Below, one piece after another: positions 57,200 to 64,000 of a stretch of 64,000 bases of DNA. The position numbers were made by a program, and so were the translations under genes. The stretch is from Streptomyces sp. JJ38 (GTDB lineage: Bacteria; Actinomycetota; Actinomycetes; Streptomycetales; Streptomycetaceae): NCBI RefSeq assembly GCF_019303475.1, contig NZ_JABLSI010000007.1, forward strand, positions 1 through 64,000. The letters are read 5' to 3'. Under the pieces are notes generated by a model that did no database searches, was not told where the DNA came from, and saw only the letters and a list, made by a program, of their open reading frames with translations. Position 1 is the stretch's first letter, and every line of letters starts with the position of its first letter.

Positions 57200-58126
57200 T
57201 CAGGACTTGACGGCGCCGGCGGTCATTCCGGAGATCAGGTAGCGCTGGGCGAAGCCGAACACGAGGGCGGCGGGGACGGCGATGAGCACGGCGGCGGCCG
57301 TCATGGAGCCCCAGTCCTGGGTGTACTGGTTGACGAAGGTCTGTAGGCCGCGGGCGAGGGTGAGTTCGTCCTCGCCGGTCATGAAGGCGGAGGCGTAGGC
57401 GACCTCGGCCCAGGCGGTGACGAAGCTGTAGAAGCCGGTGACGGCGATGCCGGGCTTGGCGAGCGGCAGGACGAGCCGCCAGAAGGTGCCGAAGGGGCTG
57501 AGGCCGTCGACGCGGCCCGACTCGTCGATGGAGACGGGGATGGTGTCGAAGAAGCCCTTCATCATCCAGGCGCAGAAGGGCACCGCGATGGTGAGGTAGG
57601 TGATGACCAGGCCGATGGGCTGGTTGAGCAGCTGGAACTTGGCCATCAGGTTGTACAGCGGCACGATCAGCACGGCGACCGGGAACATCTGCGTGATGAG
57701 CAGGGTCCACAGCAGCGGGCGCATGCCGGGGAAGCGGAAGCGGCTGAGCGCGTAGCCGGTGGTGGCGGCGATGAACACGCCGAGGATGACGGTCAGGGTC
57801 ACCACGAGGACGGAGTTGCCGAACCAGGTGAGGAAGGCCGTCTCGCCGAGGACGTGGGTGTAGTTCTCGGTGGTGAAGTCCTTGACGAGGTCCAGGCTGA
57901 AAGCCTCGTTGCGCGGCTTGAACGAGGTCACGAGCAGCCAGAACGGCGGGAAGACGGCCACGAGGACGGCGGCCAGCAGCCCCAGGTGGAGGGCGGCGGA
58001 GGCGGCCGGGCCGCGCTCGCCGCGCCGGCGGACGCGGCCGCGCGATGCCACGGGACCGGCCGGCGTGCCCGGGGCGTCCTGGGCGTCCTGGGCGTCCTGG
58101 GTCTTCTCGGGTGCGCGGTTGGTCAT
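57200..58126 (-). CDS. malG: Maltose/maltodextrin ABC transporter permease
   Basis: About 308 residues with six membrane helices. The cytoplasmic EAA-type loop is DESGRVDGLSPFGTFWRLVL followed by PLAKPGIAV, for docking the ATPase. The N-terminus is an Ala/Asp/Gln-rich tail from 9-bp tandem repeats (DAQDAQDA). I chose ATG 58126; a GTG at 58135 overlapping the malF stop is possible. The ATPase gene is not in the operon, so a general sugar ATPase such as MsiK probably serves it. Confidence 0.95.
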   Translation of the reverse strand: MTNRAPEKTQDAQDAQDAPGTPAGPVASRGRVRRRGERGPAASAALHLGLLAAVLVAVFPPFWLLVTSFKPRNEAFSLDLVKDFTTENYTHVLGETAFLTWFGNSVLVVTLTVILGVFIAATTGYALSRFRFPGMRPLLWTLLITQMFPVAVLIVPLYNLMAKFQLLNQPIGLVITYLTIAVPFCAWMMKGFFDTIPVSIDESGRVDGLSPFGTFWRLVLPLAKPGIAVTGFYSFVTAWAEVAYASAFMTGEDELTLARGLQTFVNQYTQDWGSMTAAAVLIAVPAALVFGFAQRYLISGMTAGAVKS

Positions 58127-58131
58127 GTCCG

Positions 58132-59145
58132 TCACCACTCCTCTCCCTGCTTGCGGAGGGCGCGGCGGTAGAACACCGCGAAGATCATGAGGATGAGCAG
58201 GATGAGCACGCCCCAGGTGGCCGACCCCGCGAAGTCGCGTGGGCTGCGGACGAAGGCGAGGTTGAAGGCCTCCGTCACCAGGATCTCGGACGAGCCGTAG
58301 GGGCCGCCCTGGGTGAGCAGGAAGATCACCGGGAACATGTTGAACGTCCAGATGGTGCTCAGCAGGATGACCGTGGAGCTGACCGAGCGGATGCTGGGCA
58401 GCGTGATGTTGGTGAAGCGCTGCCAGGGCCCGGCGCCGTCCATCTCGGCGGCCTCGTACAGCTCGCCGGGGATGGACTGGAGGGCGCCGAGGGTGGCGAC
58501 GAGCATGAAGGGCACGCCGAGCCAGACGTTGACCGCGATGACGGCGACCTTGGCCCAGGTGGGGTCCTCGAGCCAGGTGACGCCCTCGATGCCGCCGCCG
58601 GACAGGACGTTGTTGAAGACGCCGTCGCCGTTGAACAGCAGCCGCCAGGCGAAGACGGAGACGAACGCGGGCACGCCCCAGGGCAGGATGAGCAGCACGC
58701 GGTACAGGGCGCGGCCGCGCAGCTTGCGGTTGAGCATGTTGGCCAGGGTCAGGCCGAGGGTGAAGGTGATGCTGACGCAGGCGACCGTCCACACGACCGT
58801 CCAGCCCAGCCGGCTCCAGAAGACGTCGCCGGTGAGGACCTCGATGTAGTTGTCGAGGCCGACGAACTCGTAGCTGGCCTCCAGGGTCCGGGCGCCGATG
58901 GTCCGTTCGACGTTGCGCTCGTCGGCGTCCGTCATGGACAGGTAGACGCCGCGTGCCAGCGGGTACCCGATGATCACGCCGATGACGATCACCACCGGGG
59001 CGACCATCGTCCACGCGTACCAGTGCTTGGCGAGGGCGCGCCGGATGCGTGCCGGTGTGCTCGCGTCAGCCCCGCGGCGAGGGCCGCGAACGGTGGTGTC
59101 ACCGTCCGCGGCCTTCGTCACCGGCTGACCGGTGTCGACAGCCAT
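58132..59145 (-). CDS. malF: Maltose/maltodextrin ABC transporter permease
   Basis: 337 residues with membrane helices and a conserved EAA loop (YEAAEMDGAGPWQRFTNITL). A periplasmic segment follows the first helix (DERNVERTIGARTLEASYEF). Follows malE by 41 nt and precedes malG with near overlap. Forms the channel with MalG. Confidence 0.95.
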   Translation of the reverse strand: MAVDTGQPVTKAADGDTTVRGPRRGADASTPARIRRALAKHWYAWTMVAPVVIVIGVIIGYPLARGVYLSMTDADERNVERTIGARTLEASYEFVGLDNYIEVLTGDVFWSRLGWTVVWTVACVSITFTLGLTLANMLNRKLRGRALYRVLLILPWGVPAFVSVFAWRLLFNGDGVFNNVLSGGGIEGVTWLEDPTWAKVAVIAVNVWLGVPFMLVATLGALQSIPGELYEAAEMDGAGPWQRFTNITLPSIRSVSSTVILLSTIWTFNMFPVIFLLTQGGPYGSSEILVTEAFNLAFVRSPRDFAGSATWGVLILLILMIFAVFYRRALRKQGEEW

Positions 59146-59186
59146 GATCCTCCGTCAGCCTTCTCTTCCCGTCCGGGCCCTGTCCG

Positions 59187-60467
59187 TTACTTCCAGCCCT
59201 CGAGGAGCTTGCGGTACTCCTTGGCGGTGGACTCGGCGGCGCCCTTCGGGGAGGCGGCGTCCTTGATCACCTTGGCCAGTTCCTTGTTGAGCGGGTCGAA
59301 CAGGGAGGCGGCCTGCGGAATCCAGGCGCGCTGCACGGCCTTGTCGACGGCGGGCTTGAAGAACTGGACCATCTGGTTGTTCTTGACCGAGTCCACCTCG
59401 TAGACGGAGGTGCGGGTGGGCAGGAGGCTCAGCTCCTCCGTGGTGCGCTGCTGCACCTCGGGCGAGGACATGTAGGCGGCGAAGGCCTTGGCCGCGTCCA
59501 TGTTCTCGGGCGCGGTGCCGGCGTAGACCGAGAGGTTCCACCCGCCCTGCGGGGCGCCCTGGCCCTCGCTGCCCGCGAACACCGGGGCCACACCCAGGTT
59601 GTCGGGGTTGTCCTTGAACTGCTCGCCGGCGAGGGTGCCCGCGATGGCCCAGGGGCCGTTGACCATCATGGCGACGTCGCCGTTGTTGAAGGCCCGCTCC
59701 TGGTTGGCGTAGCCGTCGGTGAGGTCCGTCTCGGCGACGCCGGAGTCCAGCAGGTCCTTGACGGTCTCGAAGGCCGCGACGCCGGCGGGGTCGCCGATCG
59801 TCACCTTCTCGGCGCCGGCGTCCACCAGGTCGCCGCCCTCGCCGTAGAGGTAGGGGAGGAACCAGTAGGAGTCGTCGCCGCGCAGGTAGAGCGGGGTGAC
59901 CCCGGCCTCGTCCTTGATGGCGTCGGCGGAGTTCTTCAGCTCCTCGATCGAGGTCGGCACCTCGACGCCCGCCTTCTTCAGCAGCTCCTTGTTGTAGAAG
60001 AGCGCCAGGGTGTCGGTGACCTGGGGCAGGGCGTAGGTCTCACCCTCGTACTGGGTGGAGCCCCAGGCCTGCGGCAGGTAGTCGTCCTCGTCCTCGACGA
60101 CGTCACCCAGCGGCTCGATGAGCTGGAGGCTGGCGAAGTCCGAGACCCAGGCCACCTCGGTGCGCATGACCTCGGGCGCCTCGCCCGCGTTGGCGGCGTT
60201 CTTGAACTTGTTCTGGGCGTCGTCGAAGCCGATGTTGACGTACTTCACGTCGACCTTGGGGTGCTTCTTCTCGAAGTCCTCGGCGAGCGTCTCGAAGACG
60301 CCCTTCTCCGCCTCGTTCGAGGTGTCCCAGAAGGTGACGGTGCCGGACAGCTCGCCGGAGGCGTCCTTGCCGGAGCCGTTGCCGCCGTCGCCGTCGTCGC
60401 TTCCGCAAGCCGTTGCCGCAAGAGCGATGGCCGCCACGAGGGCGGTGGTGCCTATGCCACGCCGCAT
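59187..60467 (-). CDS. malE: Maltose/maltodextrin-binding lipoprotein
   Basis: 426 residues from ATG 60467 (GGAGG 9 nt upstream). Lipoprotein signal with lipobox LAATAC (Cys21), then a Gly/Asp-rich linker and a type 1 solute-binding domain (GTVTFWDTSNEAEKGVFETL, VPTSIEELKNSADAIKDEAG, AMMVNGPWAIAG). First gene of the operon; operators lie just upstream. Confidence 0.96.
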   Translation of the reverse strand: MRRGIGTTALVAAIALAATACGSDDGDGGNGSGKDASGELSGTVTFWDTSNEAEKGVFETLAEDFEKKHPKVDVKYVNIGFDDAQNKFKNAANAGEAPEVMRTEVAWVSDFASLQLIEPLGDVVEDEDDYLPQAWGSTQYEGETYALPQVTDTLALFYNKELLKKAGVEVPTSIEELKNSADAIKDEAGVTPLYLRGDDSYWFLPYLYGEGGDLVDAGAEKVTIGDPAGVAAFETVKDLLDSGVAETDLTDGYANQERAFNNGDVAMMVNGPWAIAGTLAGEQFKDNPDNLGVAPVFAGSEGQGAPQGGWNLSVYAGTAPENMDAAKAFAAYMSSPEVQQRTTEELSLLPTRTSVYEVDSVKNNQMVQFFKPAVDKAVQRAWIPQAASLFDPLNKELAKVIKDAASPKGAAESTAKEYRKLLEGWK

Positions 60468-60563
60468 GATGAAAGTCCTCCAAGAGTGGTGAGCCCGATC
60501 GGAAGCCAGGACCGCTTCCTTTCGGCCGCGCCCCGGGCGGCTGCGGGCCGAGCAGGAACGTAA

Positions 60564-60647
60564 CAGGGCTGCAAGCTTTGCGAAAGACCTTGCGGCAACT
60601 TTCCGAAACTCTGGTTTCAGCCACTTACGCAAGAGCTTGCAGCCCTG
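60564..60647. promoter_or_regulatory. MalR operator region between malE and the divergent binding-protein gene
   Basis: Perfect 14-bp arms CAGGGCTGCAAGCT (60564-60577) and AGCTTGCAGCCCTG (60634-60647) face each other 56 bp apart. Extra CTTGCG/TTGCG elements lie between them. CTTGCAG motifs are the known MalR target in Streptomyces. The symmetry serves the two divergent genes. Confidence 0.85.
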
Positions 60648-60695
60648 CTAGGTTCCTCCGAGCCCAGCGAACGAACGGGCAAAGGGGAGATATCG

Positions 60696-61994
60696 ATGAG
60701 GCGACGAAGAGGTCACAGCGGCCCGGGCAGTGCCGCCGCGGCGGCACTCACCACACTGGCGCTGGCGGCCGGGGTGGCGGGGTGCGGCACGGCCCCTGGC
60801 CCGGACCCGGCGGACGTGACGGGCAGTATCACCTGGTGGGACACGTCGGGGCCGACCGAGGCGCCCGCCGTCCACCGGCTCGTCGCGGAGTTCGAGAAGG
60901 AGCACCCGGGGATCGACGTCAGCTACGTGAACGTCGACTTCTTCGAAGCCCAGCAGAAGTACCGGGACGCGGTGCGCGACGGCGGCGAGGTCCCGGACGT
61001 GCTGCGGGCCGACGTCGGCTGGATGGCCGGTTTCGTCCAGGACGGACTGCTGGCCGACCTCACCGGCACCCCGGCCGTCCCGGAACCCGAGGGCTTCCTG
61101 GAGACGACCACGGCCTCGGTCGTATACGACGGCCGCACCTTCGGCGCGCCGCAGGTCACCGACCCCCTCGCCCTCCTCTACAACAAGGAGCTGTTCGCCG
61201 AGGCCGGGCTCACCCGTCCCCCGGACACCTGGGAGGCCCTGCGGGACGCGGCCCTCGAGATCAAGGAGGTCACGGGGGTCGACGGCGTCGCCCTCAACAC
61301 CGACCCCTACTACGCCCTGCCCTTCCTCTACGGCGAGGGGAGCGACCTCCTCGACCCGGACCGGTCGCGCATCACCATCGCCGACGAGGCGTCCGTGCGG
61401 GCCGCGACCACCGCCGCCGAGCTCGTCACCTCCGGTGCGGCGCGCAAGCCCCCGGCCGAGGACGCGTACGGCGCCATGCAGTCCGCGTTCCGCAGCGGCG
61501 AGGTCGCGATGATCCTCGACGGGCCGTGGGCGACGACGGGCATCTTCGAGGGCGAGGCCTTCACCGACCGCGCGAACCTGGGCATAGCGCCCATCCCCGC
61601 CGGCTCGACGGGCGAGCGCGGCTCCCCCACCGGCGGCCACAACCTCGTCGTCTCCGCCGGCACCCGGTACCCGGAGGCCGCGCAGCTCTTCGTCGGGTTC
61701 ATGACGGCCGCCGAGCAACAGGAGCGGCTGGCGCTGGAGCTGGGGCTGCTGCCGACGCGCAAGGCCGCCTACACGCGCGCGGTGCTCTCCGACCCGGTGC
61801 GCAACTCGTTCTACTTCGCCAGCACCAAGTGCGTGCCGCGGCTGTCCGTGCCGGAGGGCGCGGAGCTGTTCGCGCGCTTCGGGCCCCGCTGGGAAGCGGT
61901 CCTGCGCGGGGACGAGCCGCCGGCGAAGGCCCTCTCGGAGACCGCGTACGACTGGCAGAGCTCGCTCCTGCCCGGCTGGTCGGTCACCCGCTGA
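60696..61994 (+). CDS. Orphan maltose-type substrate-binding lipoprotein
   Basis: 432 residues. Lipobox GVAGC at Cys30. The binding domain is a clear MalE paralogue (GSITWWDTSGPTEAPAVHRL, PQVTDPLALLYNKELFAEAG, VAMILDGPWATTGIFEGEAF). No permease genes follow it; the next gene is malR. Divergent from malE and sharing its operators. It may use the MalFG channel with different ligand preference, or act as a ligand sensor. Confidence 0.93.
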   Translation: MRRRRGHSGPGSAAAAALTTLALAAGVAGCGTAPGPDPADVTGSITWWDTSGPTEAPAVHRLVAEFEKEHPGIDVSYVNVDFFEAQQKYRDAVRDGGEVPDVLRADVGWMAGFVQDGLLADLTGTPAVPEPEGFLETTTASVVYDGRTFGAPQVTDPLALLYNKELFAEAGLTRPPDTWEALRDAALEIKEVTGVDGVALNTDPYYALPFLYGEGSDLLDPDRSRITIADEASVRAATTAAELVTSGAARKPPAEDAYGAMQSAFRSGEVAMILDGPWATTGIFEGEAFTDRANLGIAPIPAGSTGERGSPTGGHNLVVSAGTRYPEAAQLFVGFMTAAEQQERLALELGLLPTRKAAYTRAVLSDPVRNSFYFASTKCVPRLSVPEGAELFARFGPRWEAVLRGDEPPAKALSETAYDWQSSLLPGWSVTR

Positions 61995-62088
61995 CGCACC
62001 CGGCACGGCTGACGAAGGCTCACACCCCGCACCACCCCTGACCGTCCCCTGTGGGACGGGGGCGGTGCGGGGTGCGGGGCATGGCCGG

Positions 62089-62094
62089 TACAGT
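62089..62094 (+). promoter_or_regulatory. -10 element (TACAGT) of malR
   Basis: TANNNT hexamer ending 8 nt before the GTG at 62103, suggesting leaderless translation from that GTG rather than from the ATG at 62097. Confidence 0.55.
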
Positions 62095-62102
62095 CCATGA
62101 GC

Positions 62103-63140
62103 GTGACCGCACGGCTAGCCGACATCGCAGCCCAGGCGGGGGTCAGCGAAGCGACGGTGAGCCGGGTACTCAACGGCAAGCCGGGCGTCGCGGCGGCCAC
62201 CCGCGAATCCGTCCTCGCCGCACTCGACCTGCTCGGGTACGAACGCCCCGCCCGCCTGCGGCAGCGCAGCGCCGGGCTCGTGGGGCTCATCACCCCGGAG
62301 CTGGAGAACCCGATATTCCCCGCCTTCGCGCAGGTCATCGCGCAGGCACTGACCCGGCAGGGCTACACGCCCGTCCTGGCCACCCAGACCCCCGGCGGCT
62401 CCACCGAGGACGAGCTGACCGAGATGCTCGTCGAGCGCGGGGTGGCCGGCATCATCTTCGTCTCCGGCCTGCACGCGGACACCACGGCCGACGTGCGGCG
62501 CTACGAGAGGCTGCGCGGGCAGGGCGTCCCGTACGTCCTGGTCAACGGCTTCTCCCCCAAGCTGCGGGCCGCCTTCGTCTCCCCGGACGACCGGGCGGCC
62601 ATGCGGCTGGCGGTGACGCACCTGGTGTCCCTCGGCCACGAGCGGATCGGGCTCGCGCTCGGCCCGGCCCGGTTCGTTCCGGTGCAGCGCAAGATCGAGG
62701 GCTTCCGCCAGTCCGTCGCGGAACAACTCGGGCTGATCGGGCCGGAGGCGGACGTCCTCGTACAGCACTCCCTCTACACCCTGGAGGGCGGGCAGGCGGC
62801 CGGTGCCGCACTGCTGGAGCGCGGCTGCACCGCCGTCGTCTGCGCGAGCGACATGATGGCCCTGGGCGTGATCCGGGCCGCCCGGCAGCACGGGCTCGCG
62901 GTCCCCTCCGACGTCTCCGTCATCGGCTTCGACGACTCGCCGCTCATCGCCTTCACCGATCCCCCGCTGACGACGATCCGGCAGCCGGTGACCGCCATGG
63001 GGCAGGCGGCGGTGCGGGCGCTGCTGGAGGAGATCGGCGGCACCCCGGCCCCGCACGGCGAGTTCGTCTTCCTCCCCGAGTTGGTCGTTCGCGGTTCAAC
63101 CGCCGCGGCCCCCGCGGCTGCGCGCGGCGCGGCGGGCTGA
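62103..63140 (+). CDS. malR: Maltose regulator, LacI family
   Basis: 345 residues from the GTG at 62103 (VTARLADIAAQAGVSEATVS), matching the usual MalR start; an ATG 6 nt earlier is possible. Headpiece and effector domain match Streptomyces MalR (Reg1) (SAGLVGLITPELENPIFPAF, VFLPELVVRGSTA). It represses malEFG and amylase genes until maltose or maltodextrin is present. Its headpiece is almost the same as that of the paralogue at 54.5 kb. Confidence 0.95.
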   Translation: MTARLADIAAQAGVSEATVSRVLNGKPGVAAATRESVLAALDLLGYERPARLRQRSAGLVGLITPELENPIFPAFAQVIAQALTRQGYTPVLATQTPGGSTEDELTEMLVERGVAGIIFVSGLHADTTADVRRYERLRGQGVPYVLVNGFSPKLRAAFVSPDDRAAMRLAVTHLVSLGHERIGLALGPARFVPVQRKIEGFRQSVAEQLGLIGPEADVLVQHSLYTLEGGQAAGAALLERGCTAVVCASDMMALGVIRAARQHGLAVPSDVSVIGFDDSPLIAFTDPPLTTIRQPVTAMGQAAVRALLEEIGGTPAPHGEFVFLPELVVRGSTAAAPAAARGAAG

Positions 63141-63300
63141 GAAACTGGACGGCGTGGACCCGCACGGCGCGGGCCCCCGCGGGGTGTGACACCCCGACGA
63201 CTGTGGGGCGGGCGGCTCAGCCCTGGGGATGACGGTCGGTTGCCAGAACCCGACCGGCGTAGGATCCGGGCCCATGACCCGTCTGGCAGACTGACCTGTC

Positions 63301-64000
63301 ATGGGGGTACCGACAACGCGACACGAGGGTGACGACGGGGTGGCGACGGCGACAGCGCTCCAGGCAGGCGGCTCGCCGGAAGGGTCCCGCTGGGCCCGGG
63401 GGCGGCGCACTCCACGGCGGCCGGTCATCTGGTTCGAGCTGGGGCTGATCGCCGTCAGCTACGTCGTGTACTCCATGATCCGCAACGCGGTGCCCGAGCA
63501 CGAGACGGTCGCCATGGAGCACGCCCACTGGATCTGGGACGTCGAACGCAGCATGGGGCTGGCGTTCGAGGAGAGCTGGAACCACGCGATCAACGGCGTC
63601 ACCTGGCTGATCGTCTCGATGAACTACTACTACGCGACGCTGCACTTCGTCGTGACGATCGGCGTGCTCGTGTGGCTCTACCGTCGCCATCCCGGCCGGT
63701 ACGCCGCCGCGCGGAGCGTGCTGTTCGCGACGACGGCCGTCGCGCTGCTCGGCTACTACCTGTACCCCCTGGCCCCGCCGCGCCTGATGACCGGCGAGAA
63801 CTTCATCGACACCGTCATCGTCCACGGCACCTGGGGCTCGATGGCCTCGGGTGACATGGCCGACGTCTCCAACCAGTACGCGGCGATGCCGTCGATGCAC
63901 ATCGGCTGGTCCGCCTGGTGCGGTGTGCTGATCGTGCTGCTGGCCCGGAGTCTGTGGATACGGGCGCTCGGCGCGCTGTACCCGGTGGCGACGCTCGTGG
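63301..64000 (+). CDS. PAP2-type membrane protein (partial, runs off the right edge)
   Basis: About 233 residues visible from ATG 63301, with no ribosome binding site; CAGACT ending 8 nt upstream may be a -10 for a leaderless message. Several membrane helices (IWFELGLIAVSYVVYSMI, LHFVVTIGVLVWLY). The PAP2-superfamily block YPLAPPRLM and AAMPSMHIGWSAW, with the histidine of the second phosphatase motif, are present; the third motif lies beyond the window. It is the regular neighbour of malR in Streptomyces. Likely a lipid phosphatase or inositol-phosphate-type transferase. Confidence 0.88.
   Translation, partial: MGVPTTRHEGDDGVATATALQAGGSPEGSRWARGRRTPRRPVIWFELGLIAVSYVVYSMIRNAVPEHETVAMEHAHWIWDVERSMGLAFEESWNHAINGVTWLIVSMNYYYATLHFVVTIGVLVWLYRRHPGRYAAARSVLFATTAVALLGYYLYPLAPPRLMTGENFIDTVIVHGTWGSMASGDMADVSNQYAAMPSMHIGWSAWCGVLIVLLARSLWIRALGALYPVATLV

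Overview
The window is high-GC actinobacterial DNA, almost certainly a Streptomyces chromosome. The signs are third-codon-position GC bias with long antisense shadow reading frames, frequent GTG starts with ATGA/GTGA overlaps, several probable leaderless genes, and Streptomyces core neighbourhoods (glnA-RDD-DUF4191-lipA-lipB, glnII, and the malEFG-aglA-malR maltose locus). Gene identities come from reading the translated sequence; no database search was run.

Layout. (1) 1-7.7 kb: the end of a hybrid PKS/NRPS assembly line. It has the tail of one megasynthase, a 1987-aa protein reading aminotransferase / luciferase-like monooxygenase / C / A / PCP, and a 497-aa TubC-type docking domain plus C domain. 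(2) 7.9-9.3 kb: a DHFR-like reductase and a membrane-anchored Mrr-type nuclease. (3) 9.5-22.4 kb: core metabolism. This holds glnA and glnII, each with a readable GlnR box, the lipoate genes lipA and lipB (lipB carries an in-frame palindromic repeat pair), regulators, and a large membrane protein with a degenerate sigma-factor-like N-terminus. (4) 22.5-23.1 kb: an ArsI/CadI-type gene with an ArsR-like operator. (5) 23.3-32.3 kb: surface-anchored amylopullulanase, secreted alpha-amylase and a secreted LVIVD-repeat protein. (6) 32.3-54.4 kb: an accessory island lying inside what is otherwise the starch/maltose region. (7) 54.5-63.1 kb: malE-malF-malG-aglA-LacI operon, a divergent orphan maltose-binding-type lipoprotein, and malR. 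(8) 63.3 kb to the end: the start of a PAP2-type membrane protein.

The most interesting part is 32.8-43.3 kb. A class II tRNA-like gene with a normal acceptor, D, variable and T arm, but no usable 7-nt anticodon loop, sits 63 nt upstream of a tightly coupled operon. The operon encodes a heme-oxygenase-like di-iron oxidase, an unrecognised 442-aa protein, a Rieske ferredoxin, a two-cluster ferredoxin, an 854-aa caspase/CHAT-like protein with a zinc ribbon, a valyl-tRNA-synthetase paralogue that keeps the catalytic motifs but has lost the proofreading motifs, a nitroreductase, a flavin split-barrel protein and an MFS exporter. I infer that the synthetase charges the non-decoding RNA and that the amino acid is oxidised while attached to it or after release, giving an exported small molecule. 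This is a hypothesis from gene content and RNA shape.

Downstream in the island are a LuxR-type regulator with a pseudo-receiver, a NACHT NTPase with a leucine-rich-like C-terminus (possible phage defence), an ATP-grasp ligase, an Scr1/DUF397 regulatory module, a 38-aa peptide translationally coupled to a PIMT-like methyltransferase (possible RiPP remnant), and a six-cysteine secreted protein.
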